DNA from: Planctomycetales bacterium
Lineage (GTDB): Bacteria; Planctomycetota; Planctomycetia; Isosphaerales; Isosphaeraceae
Assembly (NCBI GenBank): GCA_027451885.1
Contig: DAIDHX010000157.1
Span: 1 to 53,535 of the forward strand
Length of the DNA stretch: 53,535 bases
Direction of reading: 5' to 3'
Shown: one piece after another, positions 7,089-16,516 of the stretch
Layout of the letters: the number at the start of each line of letters is the position of its first letter
Position numbering within the stretch: position 1 is the stretch's first letter
The notes under the pieces: generated by a model
Told to the model about the DNA's origin: nothing
The model's database searches: none
The model's input: the letters and a program-made list of their open reading frames with translations, nothing else
Position numbers and translations under genes: made by a program

Positions 7089-8957
7089 TTGTTCGCAGGA
7101 CCGATCATCGCCCGCGAGATTCTCACGACTCCGCGACCGTTGCGATACTATCTGTGGCGCGCTTCGTTTGTCGCCTTTCTCTTCATCCTGCTCTGGACGG
7201 CATGGCAGTCGCTGATCGGCTGGCAGGAAATTCACGAAATCGGCGTGATGTCGCGTTTTGGCGCGGTGGTTTACTGGCTGTTCGCGATGCTCCAGCTCAC
7301 GCTCATGCTCTTCTTCGCGCCCTTGTTCACGGCCGCCGCGGTCGCGTACGAGAAGGATCGCCGCACGCTCCTGCTGCTCCTAATGACCGATCTTTCCGAC
7401 CTCGAGATCGTGCTGGGCAAGCTCGCGGCGGGGCTGCTCAACATCGTGACCATCCTGGCCGCGAGCGTGGGCATGCTCTCGCTCTGCGCCCTTTTTGGCG
7501 GAATCTCATTCGGCCAGGTGGTGAATCTCTTCGCCGTAACGGCAGCGTCGGGGGTTGCGGGGGGCGCGCTTGGGCTCCTGATCGCGCTTTGGCGCGATCG
7601 CACGTTCCAGTCAATCTCGCTCACCATCTTGATGGTCGTGTTCTCCGTGGCGGGAGTCGAGGCGTTCGCGATCGCGTTTCCCACGCTCGAGTTCATGGGC
7701 GTACCCCTCGTCGAGGTCTTGAACCCTTATCGGGCGATGCTGGCAGTGCTGTATCCCAAGGCCGACGCACTCTCGCACACCGTGCGGGCCTCAGCCGTGG
7801 TGTATGTCTCGGTGAGGCTCCTGTTTGCCGCGTCGCTCGTGGCCTTCGGCACCTTCATGTTGCGAAAGTGGAACCCAGGCAAGAACGAACCGAGAGAGCT
7901 GCGTGAGGGCTCCGAAATCGAGTCAGTAGAAGCGATTGTGGAGATTGACGAATCGCAGTCGGTGCAGCTTGAAAGGCCGGCGACAGTCGTTGCCGCGGCG
8001 GGCGCGCAAGCAAGTGTCGAACAGGCCGCTGGGCTGCACGTGCCACGGCGAACGCACCGGCGGATCGCACCCGCGCCGAAACCCTATCGCCGCCCCTGGA
8101 CCAACCCCATCCTCTGGCGCGAGGTCATGACCCGCGCCTACGGCACCAAGCCGCTTATCATCAAGGCTTGCTTCGTGCTCCTGTTCGCGCTCGGGATGGG
8201 CGTCTTTGTCTATCTGGGCCAGGGGCTCGAAAACCCCATGGGTACCGGACTTTCTCTCATTCCCATTGGACTGACGATTCTGTCACTCGTGCTCATCAAC
8301 GCCCAGGGAGTCACAGCGCTCACGAGCGAGCGAGACACCGGCGCACTTGATCTGTTGCTTGTTTCCGAAATTTCCCCACGCGAGTTCATCCAGGGCAAGC
8401 TCCATGGCGCACTTTACAACACAAAGGAGATGGTCTTCCTGCCGATCGCCACGGCGGGGGTACTGTTCGCTTATGGGATGATGAGCGGCGAGAATCTGCT
8501 CTTCTTCGTAATCGACTTTCTCTTGCTCTGCCACTTCGCCGCGATGCTCGGGCTGCACGCGGCCATCACCTACACCAGCAGTCGCGTGGCCGTGGCCAAC
8601 AGCCTGGGCACCATCTTCTTCTTGATGGTCGGAATCCTGCTCTGCGCCTTCCTGATCGTGTTCTCCAACGGCGAGTTTACCCGCCAGCTTCTGAGCTTCA
8701 TGATCTTCATTGGCGCGGGGAGCGTGGCGCTCTTTGGCTCGATGGGAGCCAAGAACCCATCCCACGCCATCGCGCTGGTTTCGATCCTCACCCCGTTCTG
8801 GACTTTCTACTGCATCATCAGCCTGGTCAACGGCGACTTCATGGCGGCGTTCCTGGTGAGTGCGGGGATTTACGGCTTCGCACTTGCGGCGATGCTCGTA
8901 CCGGCGGTCGGCGACTTCGACATCGCGCTTGGCCGCACCAACGCGATCCAGGGTTAG
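7089..8957 (+). CDS. ABC-2 type transporter permease, two fused halves
   Basis: This 622-residue membrane protein has two permease halves. Residues ~1-260 hold about six TM helices with the signature AYEKDRRTLLLLLMTDLSDLEIVLGKL region. A charged linker (~265-335) follows, then a second half (~340-622) with the equivalent ERDTGALDLLLVSEISPREFIQGKL and about six more helices. These 'ER..GTL..LL...S..EI..GK' stretches mark ABC-2 permeases. The start is TTG, chosen because GGAGG stands 9 nt upstream. No ATPase subunit lies nearby in the window, so it must pair with one encoded elsewhere. It is followed after 35 bp by the amidohydrolase gene. Substrate unknown; related permeases serve drug/lipid export or gliding-type systems. 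Confidence 0.82.
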   Translation: MFAGPIIAREILTTPRPLRYYLWRASFVAFLFILLWTAWQSLIGWQEIHEIGVMSRFGAVVYWLFAMLQLTLMLFFAPLFTAAAVAYEKDRRTLLLLLMTDLSDLEIVLGKLAAGLLNIVTILAASVGMLSLCALFGGISFGQVVNLFAVTAASGVAGGALGLLIALWRDRTFQSISLTILMVVFSVAGVEAFAIAFPTLEFMGVPLVEVLNPYRAMLAVLYPKADALSHTVRASAVVYVSVRLLFAASLVAFGTFMLRKWNPGKNEPRELREGSEIESVEAIVEIDESQSVQLERPATVVAAAGAQASVEQAAGLHVPRRTHRRIAPAPKPYRRPWTNPILWREVMTRAYGTKPLIIKACFVLLFALGMGVFVYLGQGLENPMGTGLSLIPIGLTILSLVLINAQGVTALTSERDTGALDLLLVSEISPREFIQGKLHGALYNTKEMVFLPIATAGVLFAYGMMSGENLLFFVIDFLLLCHFAAMLGLHAAITYTSSRVAVANSLGTIFFLMVGILLCAFLIVFSNGEFTRQLLSFMIFIGAGSVALFGSMGAKNPSHAIALVSILTPFWTFYCIISLVNGDFMAAFLVSAGIYGFALAAMLVPAVGDFDIALGRTNAIQG

Positions 8958-8992
8958 ACGACACAGACACGCGCATTTGCGGGAGGCAGCCC

Positions 8993-9946
8993 ATGCACGA
9001 CAAATGGCGACGGCGCGAGGTGCTCGCTGGTCTGGGCGCTGGGCTGGTTCTTGGTCGTTGCGGTTGGCCAGCGATTGGCCAGCCGATCGCGGAAAAAGAC
9101 GCGGGTCCCTACATCGACGTCCACACTCACATCGGCCAGACGTGGAACGGTGATGAGCCGCTGACGCCGAGCGGGCTCCTGCGGTTCATGGACCAGCATC
9201 ATGTGGCCAAAGCGGTGATTCTGCCTCTGGTTTCACCTGAGTCGTCGAGTCGGCTGAATCTCACCGAGGCCGCGCTCTCAGCAGCGCACGCGCATCCGGA
9301 TCGGCTCATCGCCTTCTGCGCAATCGATCCTCGCACCTCGTACCGCGGCGGCCGCACAGGCCTCCGGGCGATGCTCAAGGAATATGCCGACGCAGGCGCG
9401 AAGGGCTTCGGCGAGCTGAAGGCCGGCGTGCCAATCGATGATCGCCGCATGTTCACTGTTTACGAGGCATGCGAAGACCTCAAACTCCCGGTACTCTTTC
9501 ACCTCGATCTCGAGCGTTGTACCGATAAGCCCGGGCTGCCGGGGCTCGCGCTGGTGCTCAAGCGGCATCCGTCCGTGCAATTCATTGGCCACGGACCCGG
9601 CTTCTGGGCATCGATCTCGGGCGAAATCGCCGAGAAGGATCTGGGCGGTTATCCCACCGGCAAGGTCAAGACTCCCGGCACCCTGGATCGGCTCATGGAT
9701 GAGCACAAGAATCTCTGGTGCGACCTCTCGGCCGGTTCGGGCGCAGGCGCGATCGCGCGTGACCGCGAATTCGGCCGGGACTTCCTGATCCGCCGCAGCG
9801 AGCGCGTGCTGTTTGGCACCGATTATCTCAAACCCGGCCAGGACGTCCCTCAATTCAAGCTGCTCGCGAGCCTTGACCTCCCTGCGCGCATCCGCGCCCG
9901 CATCGAACGTGAAAACGCAGCAAAGCTGCTGGGAATCGCGTTATAA
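8993..9946 (+). CDS. Tat-exported amidohydrolase-2 family hydrolase
   Basis: A 317-residue TIM-barrel metal hydrolase. Residues 4-21 (KWRRREVLAGLGAGLVLG) form a twin-arginine-type signal. The metal site begins with DVHTH (His44, His46), and further ligand candidates are in LFHLDLE, GHGPGFW and the terminal FGTDYLKPG Asp. This pattern belongs to the amidohydrolase_2 group of decarboxylases and lactonases; the substrate cannot be told. A GGGAGG site precedes the ATG. It follows the ABC permease by 35 bp and precedes the PVC-type cytochrome gene by 96 bp, so the three may be one transcript. Export fits the secreted character of its neighbours. Confidence 0.82.
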   Translation: MHDKWRRREVLAGLGAGLVLGRCGWPAIGQPIAEKDAGPYIDVHTHIGQTWNGDEPLTPSGLLRFMDQHHVAKAVILPLVSPESSSRLNLTEAALSAAHAHPDRLIAFCAIDPRTSYRGGRTGLRAMLKEYADAGAKGFGELKAGVPIDDRRMFTVYEACEDLKLPVLFHLDLERCTDKPGLPGLALVLKRHPSVQFIGHGPGFWASISGEIAEKDLGGYPTGKVKTPGTLDRLMDEHKNLWCDLSAGSGAGAIARDREFGRDFLIRRSERVLFGTDYLKPGQDVPQFKLLASLDLPARIRARIERENAAKLLGIAL

Positions 9947-9957
9947 TCAGTCGCGCT

Positions 9958-9985
9958 GCGGATCTTTACGAGCGGATCTTTACGA
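9958..9985. repeat. Perfect 14-bp tandem duplication in the leader of the PVC cytochrome gene
   Basis: GCGGATCTTTACGA occurs twice with no gap (9958-9971 and 9972-9985), between the amidohydrolase stop and the next start codon at 10043. A TATAAT (9942-9947), without a good -35, sits just upstream. The repeat could be an operator, a leader element or a simple slippage duplication. Confidence 0.6.
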
Positions 9986-10042
9986 TTGGATTCGCGCCCC
10001 ACCCTGGCATCCCCACGCCGTTTCAGGAATCGAGCTTCTCCC

Positions 10043-13027
10043 ATGAATTCAAATCGTGGATCGCTTGCGCGTTTATGGATATTGCCTGCTTTTATCGCGG
10101 CGTTCCTGGCCTGTGCCGGCATCCGGGCTGACGACCTGGCGGCCGAGCTGCCGCGAATCAAGCCGCTCGAGCCAGCCGCAGCGCTTGGGTCTTTCGTAAT
10201 CCAGCCGGGGTTTGAGCTCGTCCTGGCCGCGGCTGAGCCGCTCGTGGCGAGCCCGGTCGACGCCTGCTACGATGCCGACCTTCGCCTTTACGTGGTCGAG
10301 ATGAAGGGCTATCCGTTCCCGGAGCAAAAGCCTTCTGGCGGTGTTGTGCGTCTGGTCGACCGCGACGGCGACGGTCGTTTCGACGAACGCACGCAGTTCC
10401 TTGACGATCTCTCCTGGCCCACGAGCGTCACCCCTTATGACGGCGGCGTGTTCGTGATCGCCGCCCCTGACCTGATTTACGCCAAGGACAGCGACGGCGA
10501 CGGCCGGGCGGACGTGCGCAAGGTCATCTTCACGGGATTCGGCACGGGGAACGTGCAGGGGCTTGCCAATGGGCTCAAATGGGGGCCCGACGGCTGGATT
10601 CATGGCGTCGCCGGAATCAACGGCGGCACGATCACCTGCAAGGTGCATCCCGAATGGCCGGCGGTCGACGTGCGCGGGCGTGATTTCCGCTTCCGCCCCG
10701 ACCTTTCCGCTTTTGAAACATCCTCGGGCGGCGGACAGTTTGGTCAGACGTATGACGACTGGGGACGCCGATTCACATGCTCAAATAGTAATCATGCCCG
10801 GCAGGTTGTGCTGCCGCTACACCCGCTCGAGCGCAATCGCGGCCTGGTCACACCGCCGGTGACGGTCGACATCGCGGCCGAGGGGCCTGCTGGACCAGTG
10901 TTCCGAATCAGCAAGCCCGAGCCCTGGCGCGTGGTGCGCACCCGCCAGCGCGCAGCGGATCCCGTGATGTCGAAACGGCTGCCGCCGGCAGAGCTCGTCG
11001 CAACAGGATTCTTTACCTCCGCGACAGGAATCACCGTCTATCGCGGCACAGCGTTCCCCAGAGAATACCAGGGCAACATCTTCGTGGGCGACGTGGGGGG
11101 CAACCTGGTCCACCGTAAGCAATTAAGCTGGGACGGCGTCGTCGCCCGGGCCACACGGGCGGACGCCGGGCGCGAGTTCCTGGCCTCGACAGACAACTGG
11201 TTTCGGCCCGTGAACTTCACCGAGACGCCGCAAGGGACACTGCTCATTCTCGACATGTATCGCGAGACCATCGAGCACCCTGTTTCAATTCCGGAGCCGA
11301 TCAAAAAGCATCTCGATCTCAAGAGCGGCATGAATCGCGGCCGGATCTACGAGCTCGTGCCCGCGGGATGGAAGCGCAAGCAGATCGCAAGGCTCTCGTC
11401 TGCAACAACCGCTGGGCTCGTCGCCCACCTGGCGGACGGGGACGCCTGGCCGCGCGAGACCGCACGCAGATTGCTTCTTGAACGAGTTCAAGCCGAAGCG
11501 CTTGGCCTGCTCCGCGAGATGGTACGAACCAGGCCCTCCGCGCTCGCGCGGATCAACGCCATCTGGACGCTCGATGCGCTCAACAAGCTTGATCTCGATG
11601 ATCTGCGGCGAGGCATCGAGGATGTCGACGCCCGGGTGCGCGAAGCCTCGGCCCGTGTTGCGGCAAGACGTGTTGGGCGTGATTCCACGGTCGCTGCGCT
11701 CGTGGCCGGGCTGGCGAACGATGCGGAGATTCGCGTGCGAATGGAAGCGGCCTTCGCCCTCGGGGCATGGCAAGATCCGCACGCAATCCCCGCCCTCGCC
11801 AAAATCGCGGCGCACGATCCCGCGAGCCCATGGATTCGCGCAGCCGTGTTGAGCTCGGTCGCCAGGCGCGAGAATCTGCTACTCGACGCGTTTGCACAGT
11901 CTGGGTTTCTGGGTCAGTCGCACGCGCGTCCCTGGATTACGGACCTGGCGGAACTTGTGGGTTTCTGGCATGAGGTCGATCAGGTCAATGCGCTGGCCTT
12001 CGTGCTCGATCAGGCCCGACTGGAAACGGGGGAGCAGGCGAGGGCCGTACTCGCGCTCGCCAGGGGCTGGTCCCGCGCGGGGGGCGATCCGCGAGCAATT
12101 CTCAAAACCAGGGCAGGTCCGTCGGTCGAGCGGGTCTTGAACGCGGTGGAGAAATCGCTCCAGGAGCGCGGGGCGGGCCGCTCTCGAGCGGATGCGGTTG
12201 CCCTGGTGGGCCTGTTGCGCCAGGGGGACGCACGGCAGCTCCTGCTCGAGCTCATCGATCCGCAAGAACCGCCTGACGTCGAAATAGCCGCCCTCAGGGC
12301 ATTGCGCGGCTTCATGGACGCTGCGCTTGCTCGCGAGGTCGTTCCCCGGCTCAAGGCAATGAGCCCCGCAGTCAAGGGCGAGGCTGTCGAAACCCTGTTC
12401 AGCCGAAAGGGCCCCGAGCATGCGGTACTGGAGGCAGTGGAGGCAGGTACGCTCGATGCACGTGAGATTGAACCTGGGCGTTGGGCTGCTCTCGAAGCGC
12501 GTGACGCGTCGATCTCTGGCCGGGTCCGGGCGATCCGTGCTCGCCTGGGCATGAGCGATCGGGCCGCCGTCGTGACAACTTATGCCAGGGCGCTTACCCC
12601 GGACGGCGACCCCGCACGCGGCAAGACGATCTTCCTCAAGAGCTGTGCGACTTGCCACGTGGCCGAGGGGCAAGGACGCGAGGTCGGCCCGAACCTCGCC
12701 ACGGTCGCACACCGAGCACCGGGGGACCTGCTCGTGCACATCCTCGACCCCAATCGCGAGGTCGCTGCCAATGCTGTGAATTACCTGGTGGCCACGCGCG
12801 ACGGCCGGCTGGTCTCTGGCATCATCGCCAGCGAGTCAGCCTCAACCATCACCCTCAAACGCGCAGAGGCCGCGACCGACATCGTCAGCCGCGACCAGAT
12901 CGAGTCGATTACCTCGACTCGGCTCTCACTCATGCCCGAGGGGCTCGAGAAGGATCTCGACCCCCGCGCAGTCAGTGACGTCATCGCGTATCTTCGGTCG
13001 CTGGTCGGCAAACCGGCGGGCAAATAA
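10043..13027 (+). CDS. PVC-type membrane-bound dehydrogenase-like beta-propeller/HEAT/cytochrome c protein
   Basis: A 994-residue secreted protein. It has a signal peptide (hydrophobic LWILPAFIAAFLACAG) and an N-terminal six-bladed-propeller-like region (~45-430) with GFELVLAAAEPLVASPVDA, RDGDGRFDE and NGLKWGPDGWIHG. HEAT-like helical repeats fill ~450-830, and a C-terminal c-type cytochrome carries CATCH at 868-872 with GPNL after it and a likely Met ligand further on. This architecture is characteristic of Planctomycetes/Verrucomicrobia, where the propeller is often labelled a membrane-bound dehydrogenase domain. It probably oxidises an unknown sugar or alcohol in the periplasm (inference). 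The ATG at 10043 is preferred over the longer frame to 9986 because it starts the signal peptide. It converges with the S41 protease gene 26 bp away. Confidence 0.9.
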   Translation: MNSNRGSLARLWILPAFIAAFLACAGIRADDLAAELPRIKPLEPAAALGSFVIQPGFELVLAAAEPLVASPVDACYDADLRLYVVEMKGYPFPEQKPSGGVVRLVDRDGDGRFDERTQFLDDLSWPTSVTPYDGGVFVIAAPDLIYAKDSDGDGRADVRKVIFTGFGTGNVQGLANGLKWGPDGWIHGVAGINGGTITCKVHPEWPAVDVRGRDFRFRPDLSAFETSSGGGQFGQTYDDWGRRFTCSNSNHARQVVLPLHPLERNRGLVTPPVTVDIAAEGPAGPVFRISKPEPWRVVRTRQRAADPVMSKRLPPAELVATGFFTSATGITVYRGTAFPREYQGNIFVGDVGGNLVHRKQLSWDGVVARATRADAGREFLASTDNWFRPVNFTETPQGTLLILDMYRETIEHPVSIPEPIKKHLDLKSGMNRGRIYELVPAGWKRKQIARLSSATTAGLVAHLADGDAWPRETARRLLLERVQAEALGLLREMVRTRPSALARINAIWTLDALNKLDLDDLRRGIEDVDARVREASARVAARRVGRDSTVAALVAGLANDAEIRVRMEAAFALGAWQDPHAIPALAKIAAHDPASPWIRAAVLSSVARRENLLLDAFAQSGFLGQSHARPWITDLAELVGFWHEVDQVNALAFVLDQARLETGEQARAVLALARGWSRAGGDPRAILKTRAGPSVERVLNAVEKSLQERGAGRSRADAVALVGLLRQGDARQLLLELIDPQEPPDVEIAALRALRGFMDAALAREVVPRLKAMSPAVKGEAVETLFSRKGPEHAVLEAVEAGTLDAREIEPGRWAALEARDASISGRVRAIRARLGMSDRAAVVTTYARALTPDGDPARGKTIFLKSCATCHVAEGQGREVGPNLATVAHRAPGDLLVHILDPNREVAANAVNYLVATRDGRLVSGIIASESASTITLKRAEAATDIVSRDQIESITSTRLSLMPEGLEKDLDPRAVSDVIAYLRSLVGKPAGK

Positions 13028-13053
13028 GCCCATCGGCCGGCCACTCGCGCAGG

Positions 13054-15132
13054 TTACTGTTCCGCAACCTTCGCCCGCACGGGAGCGGCGGCAAGCGCCT
13101 TCGAGCCGAGCGAGAGATAGTCGGCCACGATCCGCACAACCTCGTCGTTGTAAAAGTCGGAAGCCCACACTTCGCGCTCGGTGAACTTCTTCTTTTTCTT
13201 CTCACGCTTGGCCTTTTCCTGGGCCACGCGATCGTCAGGGTCGGCAAGCACGAACTCGTTGCGGAACTTGGTCTCATTCAGTGAGATCGAATGCCGCTTC
13301 TTGCCGTCGATGAGCTTTTGGATCTGCTCGTCGAGCTTCTGAAACTTGGGATCTTTCTTACGCCTGACCTCAGAAAGCGTGTTCAGGCGCGCGACCAGAT
13401 CATCCGGAGTCCGGTTGTAGTTGTCGTGGGGCAGGGGGTCGACCTTGTCGAACTTGATCGCGTAGTCCATCTTCGCTTCGTTGAAGTCGCGATAGTCGTT
13501 GAGCGACTTGATGTGAATGTGGGGTGCGACGCCGTGGATCTGCGTGCTATCGCCGTTGGCGCGATAGAACTGCTGGATCGTGAGCTTGAGAGCGCCCCGA
13601 TTGGGCTGATTGCGGCGGTTCGCCCTCCGTGCGTGATCCGCGATCATCACGATGCTTTGCACCGTGCCTTTGCCGAAGGTACTGGAATCGCCGATGATCA
13701 ATCCGCGGCCATAATCCTTGATCACGCCTGCAAAAATCTCAGACGCGCTCGCGCTTGCCTTGTTGATCAGGACCACAAGCGGACCTTCCCACTCTGCGCC
13801 TTGATTGTCGTCCTCAAGCGGTTTCACGCCCTGGACCTGCTTCACCTGGACCACGGGGCCGGTGTCAATGAAGAGCCCGGAGAGAGTCTTGGCTTCCTCA
13901 AGCAATCCGCCGCCATTGTCCCGCAAATCGACCAGCACAACGTCGACGTTCTGCTCCTTGAATTCCCTGAGCATCTTGCGGCAATCGGCCGTGGCGCTCA
14001 CGGCATTGGGATCCCCACGCAGAATCGCGACCGTGTTGCCGTAAAAAGCTGGCAGACTGATGATCCCAATCTTGAAGGGCTTGCCGTCGTCCAGCTTGGC
14101 CTCGAGCACCTTGCTCTTGGCATGCTGCTCCTTGAGCTCGACCCGTTCTCGAGTGATCTCATAGATCCGCCGTTCCTTGGTCCCGTCCGGCTGAACGATC
14201 AGGCGGACCTTGGTCCCGCGCGGGCCGCGAATGTATCGCACCACGTCGCGGAGATCCTTTTCGACCAGGTCGATCTCCTCACCGTCTTCCTTCTGGATGC
14301 CGATGATCTTGTCTTCGGGCTGGAGCCGACCATCACGGTCGGCCGCCATGTCGGGGATCACCTCGTTGACGACGGCGTAACCATCTTCCGACCGCAGCGA
14401 CGCGCCGATGCCCTCAAGCTGAAGATGAAGCTGCTGATTAAGCATATCCTCCAGATCCTTCGGCCCCAGGTACGACGAGTGCGGGTCGAAGGTCTTGGTC
14501 AGGCTCGTGAGATAGATCTGCAAAATGTCTTCGGTGTCGATCTGGTGCGCCAGGCGATTCCGATCGCGATATCGCACCGTCCACTTATGAACGGCGTCGG
14601 CGTCCTTCAACTCTTCGACAACCTTCGAAAACAGCAGGTCAAACTTCACCTTCTTGCGCGTGCGCTCCATCGCCTCTTTCTTGTCGGCGGGAAAGTCAAG
14701 CTTTCCAGGCTCGTCCGGCATCGTCTCGTCGAGTGAAAAGTCCTGCTTCTGCCCCAGCAGATCGAGCTGGTTCTGGAACCGCTCGGTCTCACGCTCGAGG
14801 TAGCGGTTGAAAATTCGCTGAGCGAAATCGATGTTCCCCTCGCGAATCTCGTCATCCATCTTCGAGATGTCCTTGCGGAACTCCTCGATATCGCTTTTCA
14901 AGAAGCAATACTTGCCCGGATCGAGGTCCTTGATGTAGTTGTCGAACCAGCGCTTGGCCGTCTCGTCGTCGATGACAGGCCTGGCCATATGTTCGCGCTC
15001 GAGCAGATCGACGACGATGCGCGCCGTCTCCTGCACATCGTTTTGCACCGCGGGAGCCTGGGCCCCAACGATGACGGCCATCAAGGCCAGAACCGCGATC
15101 AGAACGACCGGGCGAAGTGCAAGTCGAGGCAT
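13054..15132 (-). CDS. Tail-specific (S41, Prc/CtpA-type) protease
   Basis: A 692-residue periplasmic serine protease. After a signal peptide (PVVLIAVLALMAVIVGAQA) comes the long helical N-domain (~30-240). A PDZ domain follows (LEGIGASLRSEDGYAVVNEV... AADRDGRLQPEDKIIGI), then the S41 core. The catalytic Ser is in NKASASASEIFAG and the Lys in TFGKGTVQ. The C-terminal extension resembles the long-form Prc/Tsp domain. Prc enzymes cut periplasmic proteins from their C-terminus and help tune envelope proteins and peptidoglycan hydrolases. The ATG at 15132 is chosen for AGGAA 9 nt upstream; a GTG at 15159 is possible. The gene is transcribed alone from the promoter region 15133-15423 and converges with the PVC cytochrome gene. 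Confidence 0.92.
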   Translation of the reverse strand: MPRLALRPVVLIAVLALMAVIVGAQAPAVQNDVQETARIVVDLLEREHMARPVIDDETAKRWFDNYIKDLDPGKYCFLKSDIEEFRKDISKMDDEIREGNIDFAQRIFNRYLERETERFQNQLDLLGQKQDFSLDETMPDEPGKLDFPADKKEAMERTRKKVKFDLLFSKVVEELKDADAVHKWTVRYRDRNRLAHQIDTEDILQIYLTSLTKTFDPHSSYLGPKDLEDMLNQQLHLQLEGIGASLRSEDGYAVVNEVIPDMAADRDGRLQPEDKIIGIQKEDGEEIDLVEKDLRDVVRYIRGPRGTKVRLIVQPDGTKERRIYEITRERVELKEQHAKSKVLEAKLDDGKPFKIGIISLPAFYGNTVAILRGDPNAVSATADCRKMLREFKEQNVDVVLVDLRDNGGGLLEEAKTLSGLFIDTGPVVQVKQVQGVKPLEDDNQGAEWEGPLVVLINKASASASEIFAGVIKDYGRGLIIGDSSTFGKGTVQSIVMIADHARRANRRNQPNRGALKLTIQQFYRANGDSTQIHGVAPHIHIKSLNDYRDFNEAKMDYAIKFDKVDPLPHDNYNRTPDDLVARLNTLSEVRRKKDPKFQKLDEQIQKLIDGKKRHSISLNETKFRNEFVLADPDDRVAQEKAKREKKKKKFTEREVWASDFYNDEVVRIVADYLSLGSKALAAAPVRAKVAEQ

Positions 15133-15327
15133 GGGCGAGAGTTCCTGAAAAGATCCCACCGCAAAGTCCGGTATTTCACCTAATATTAACCTTGGCTCCA
15201 GACCGGGACAAGCTCAGCACCGGTGGTGAACCCATGGTCCGACTTCAGCGTTACGCACAAACCAGGCACCTGGTTCACCTGCTCTTTCTCCCGCTCGCCT
15301 TTCGACCAGTTCGAGCGCGCGACATGA

Positions 15328-15355
15328 ATTGAAGTTTGATTCAATGCGCGGTCAA
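15328..15355 (-). promoter_or_regulatory. Candidate promoter of the S41 protease gene
   Basis: Read on the minus strand: TTGACC (15355-15350), a 16-nt spacer, then TTCAAT (15333-15328). It lies in the 291-bp gap above the protease gene and would give a leader of about 190 nt. The -10 box matches four of six consensus positions. Confidence 0.33.
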
Positions 15356-15423
15356 CGATCGCAAGCTCGCCATATTAAGAAGGAGTAATCCCGAATGAGG
15401 CATCCACATGCGAGCGGGAGCGG

Positions 15424-16434
15424 TCAGACAGCGCTTCGGAAATAGACCACGTCGCCGTCCTTGACGATGTAGTTTTTGCCCTCGAGACGTTCGATCTTCC
15501 TGGCCTTGATTTCTTTGAGTGTGCCGGCGGCCTTGATCTCGTCGAAAGCGGCGACCTCGGCCCGCACAAACCCCTTGGCGAGATCGGTGTGGATCTTGCC
15601 GGCGGCCTCGACGGCGGTTGCGCCTCGTTCGAGATTCCAGCCGCGGACTTCGGGTTCACCGGCCGTGAAGAAGGTGATCATTCCGACGGCGTCATAGGCC
15701 AGGCGGATGATGTGGTCGCGGTGGAGCTCTGTGACGCCCAGATCGGCCATGAACGCCGCGCGTTCGCCAGGCTCGAGCCCGGCGAGTTCAAGCTCAAGCT
15801 TGACGTCGAGAACTGCGGCGGGATTGAGTCCGGCTGGCGGCTCGGTTCCTTGCGGTGCATTCAGGACCACGACCCGCGGCTTATCCGTGAGGAGGCCGAA
15901 GGACCGCATCGGTTTTTTCTCATCGGCGGTGAGCTCGAGCGACGCGATCGTCGCGCCTGATTCGAGCGCAGCCAGGGCGCGCTTGACGAGCTCAAGCTCC
16001 TTGAGCTGCTGCTCGCGATCGGGCCGGGGCTTCTTGACCGAAGCCTCAAGCCGCTCCACCCGATTGGTGATCACAAGCAGGTCGGCGAAAAGCATTTCCT
16101 CGCCGAAGCGGTTGAGCTCGGAGACGGGATCGCCCCCGGAAAAGCCGTTGAGCAGAATCAGGAGTGCATCGCCTTCACGAATGAGACCCAGCCGCTGGGC
16201 GTTTTCGGACTGGGCGTTCTGCAAGAGTCCGGGCGTATCCAGGAACTCAACCGTTGCCGGGGTGATTTTCCTGGGATGATGCAACTCGGCCAGAAAATCG
16301 AGCCGGGGGTCATGCAACACCGCCACGCCGACCTGGCCGGAGTGTGTGCGCGAGGGGTCTGGCCGGGCGCCTGTGAGGAGCTCAAAGAGGATGCTTTTGC
16401 CGCTGCCGGCAAAGCCGACGATACCAACTTGCAT
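15424..16434 (-). CDS. Divergent YchF/OBG-like P-loop NTPase with C-terminal TGS-type domain
   Basis: This 336-residue protein begins at ATG 16434, with AAGGAA upstream and the P-loop immediately after. The P-loop is GFAGSGKS (7-14), unlike the usual GLPNVGKS of YchF. DTPG is at 66-69. The expected NxxE nucleotide-specificity motif is replaced by LNAPQ after KPRVVV, where YchF has CNVxE. The helical insert and the C-terminal ~80 residues follow the YchF plan: LAYDAVGMITFFTAGEPEVRGW, IHTDLAKGFVRAEV and KDGDVVYFR match the DUF933/TGS end. YchF binds ATP and associates with ribosomes; whether this paralogue does is doubtful given the motif changes. It lies 82 bp downstream of the transglutaminase gene and may be cotranscribed with it. 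Confidence 0.85.
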   Translation of the reverse strand: MQVGIVGFAGSGKSILFELLTGARPDPSRTHSGQVGVAVLHDPRLDFLAELHHPRKITPATVEFLDTPGLLQNAQSENAQRLGLIREGDALLILLNGFSGGDPVSELNRFGEEMLFADLLVITNRVERLEASVKKPRPDREQQLKELELVKRALAALESGATIASLELTADEKKPMRSFGLLTDKPRVVVLNAPQGTEPPAGLNPAAVLDVKLELELAGLEPGERAAFMADLGVTELHRDHIIRLAYDAVGMITFFTAGEPEVRGWNLERGATAVEAAGKIHTDLAKGFVRAEVAAFDEIKAAGTLKEIKARKIERLEGKNYIVKDGDVVYFRSAV

Positions 16435-16516
16435 GATGGCGATTCCTTGAAAGATCGCTCTTCCCGCGGCCGGCCGCTTGTGCCGGGAGCCGGCGGGAGA
16501 GTCGATCGAGATCAGG

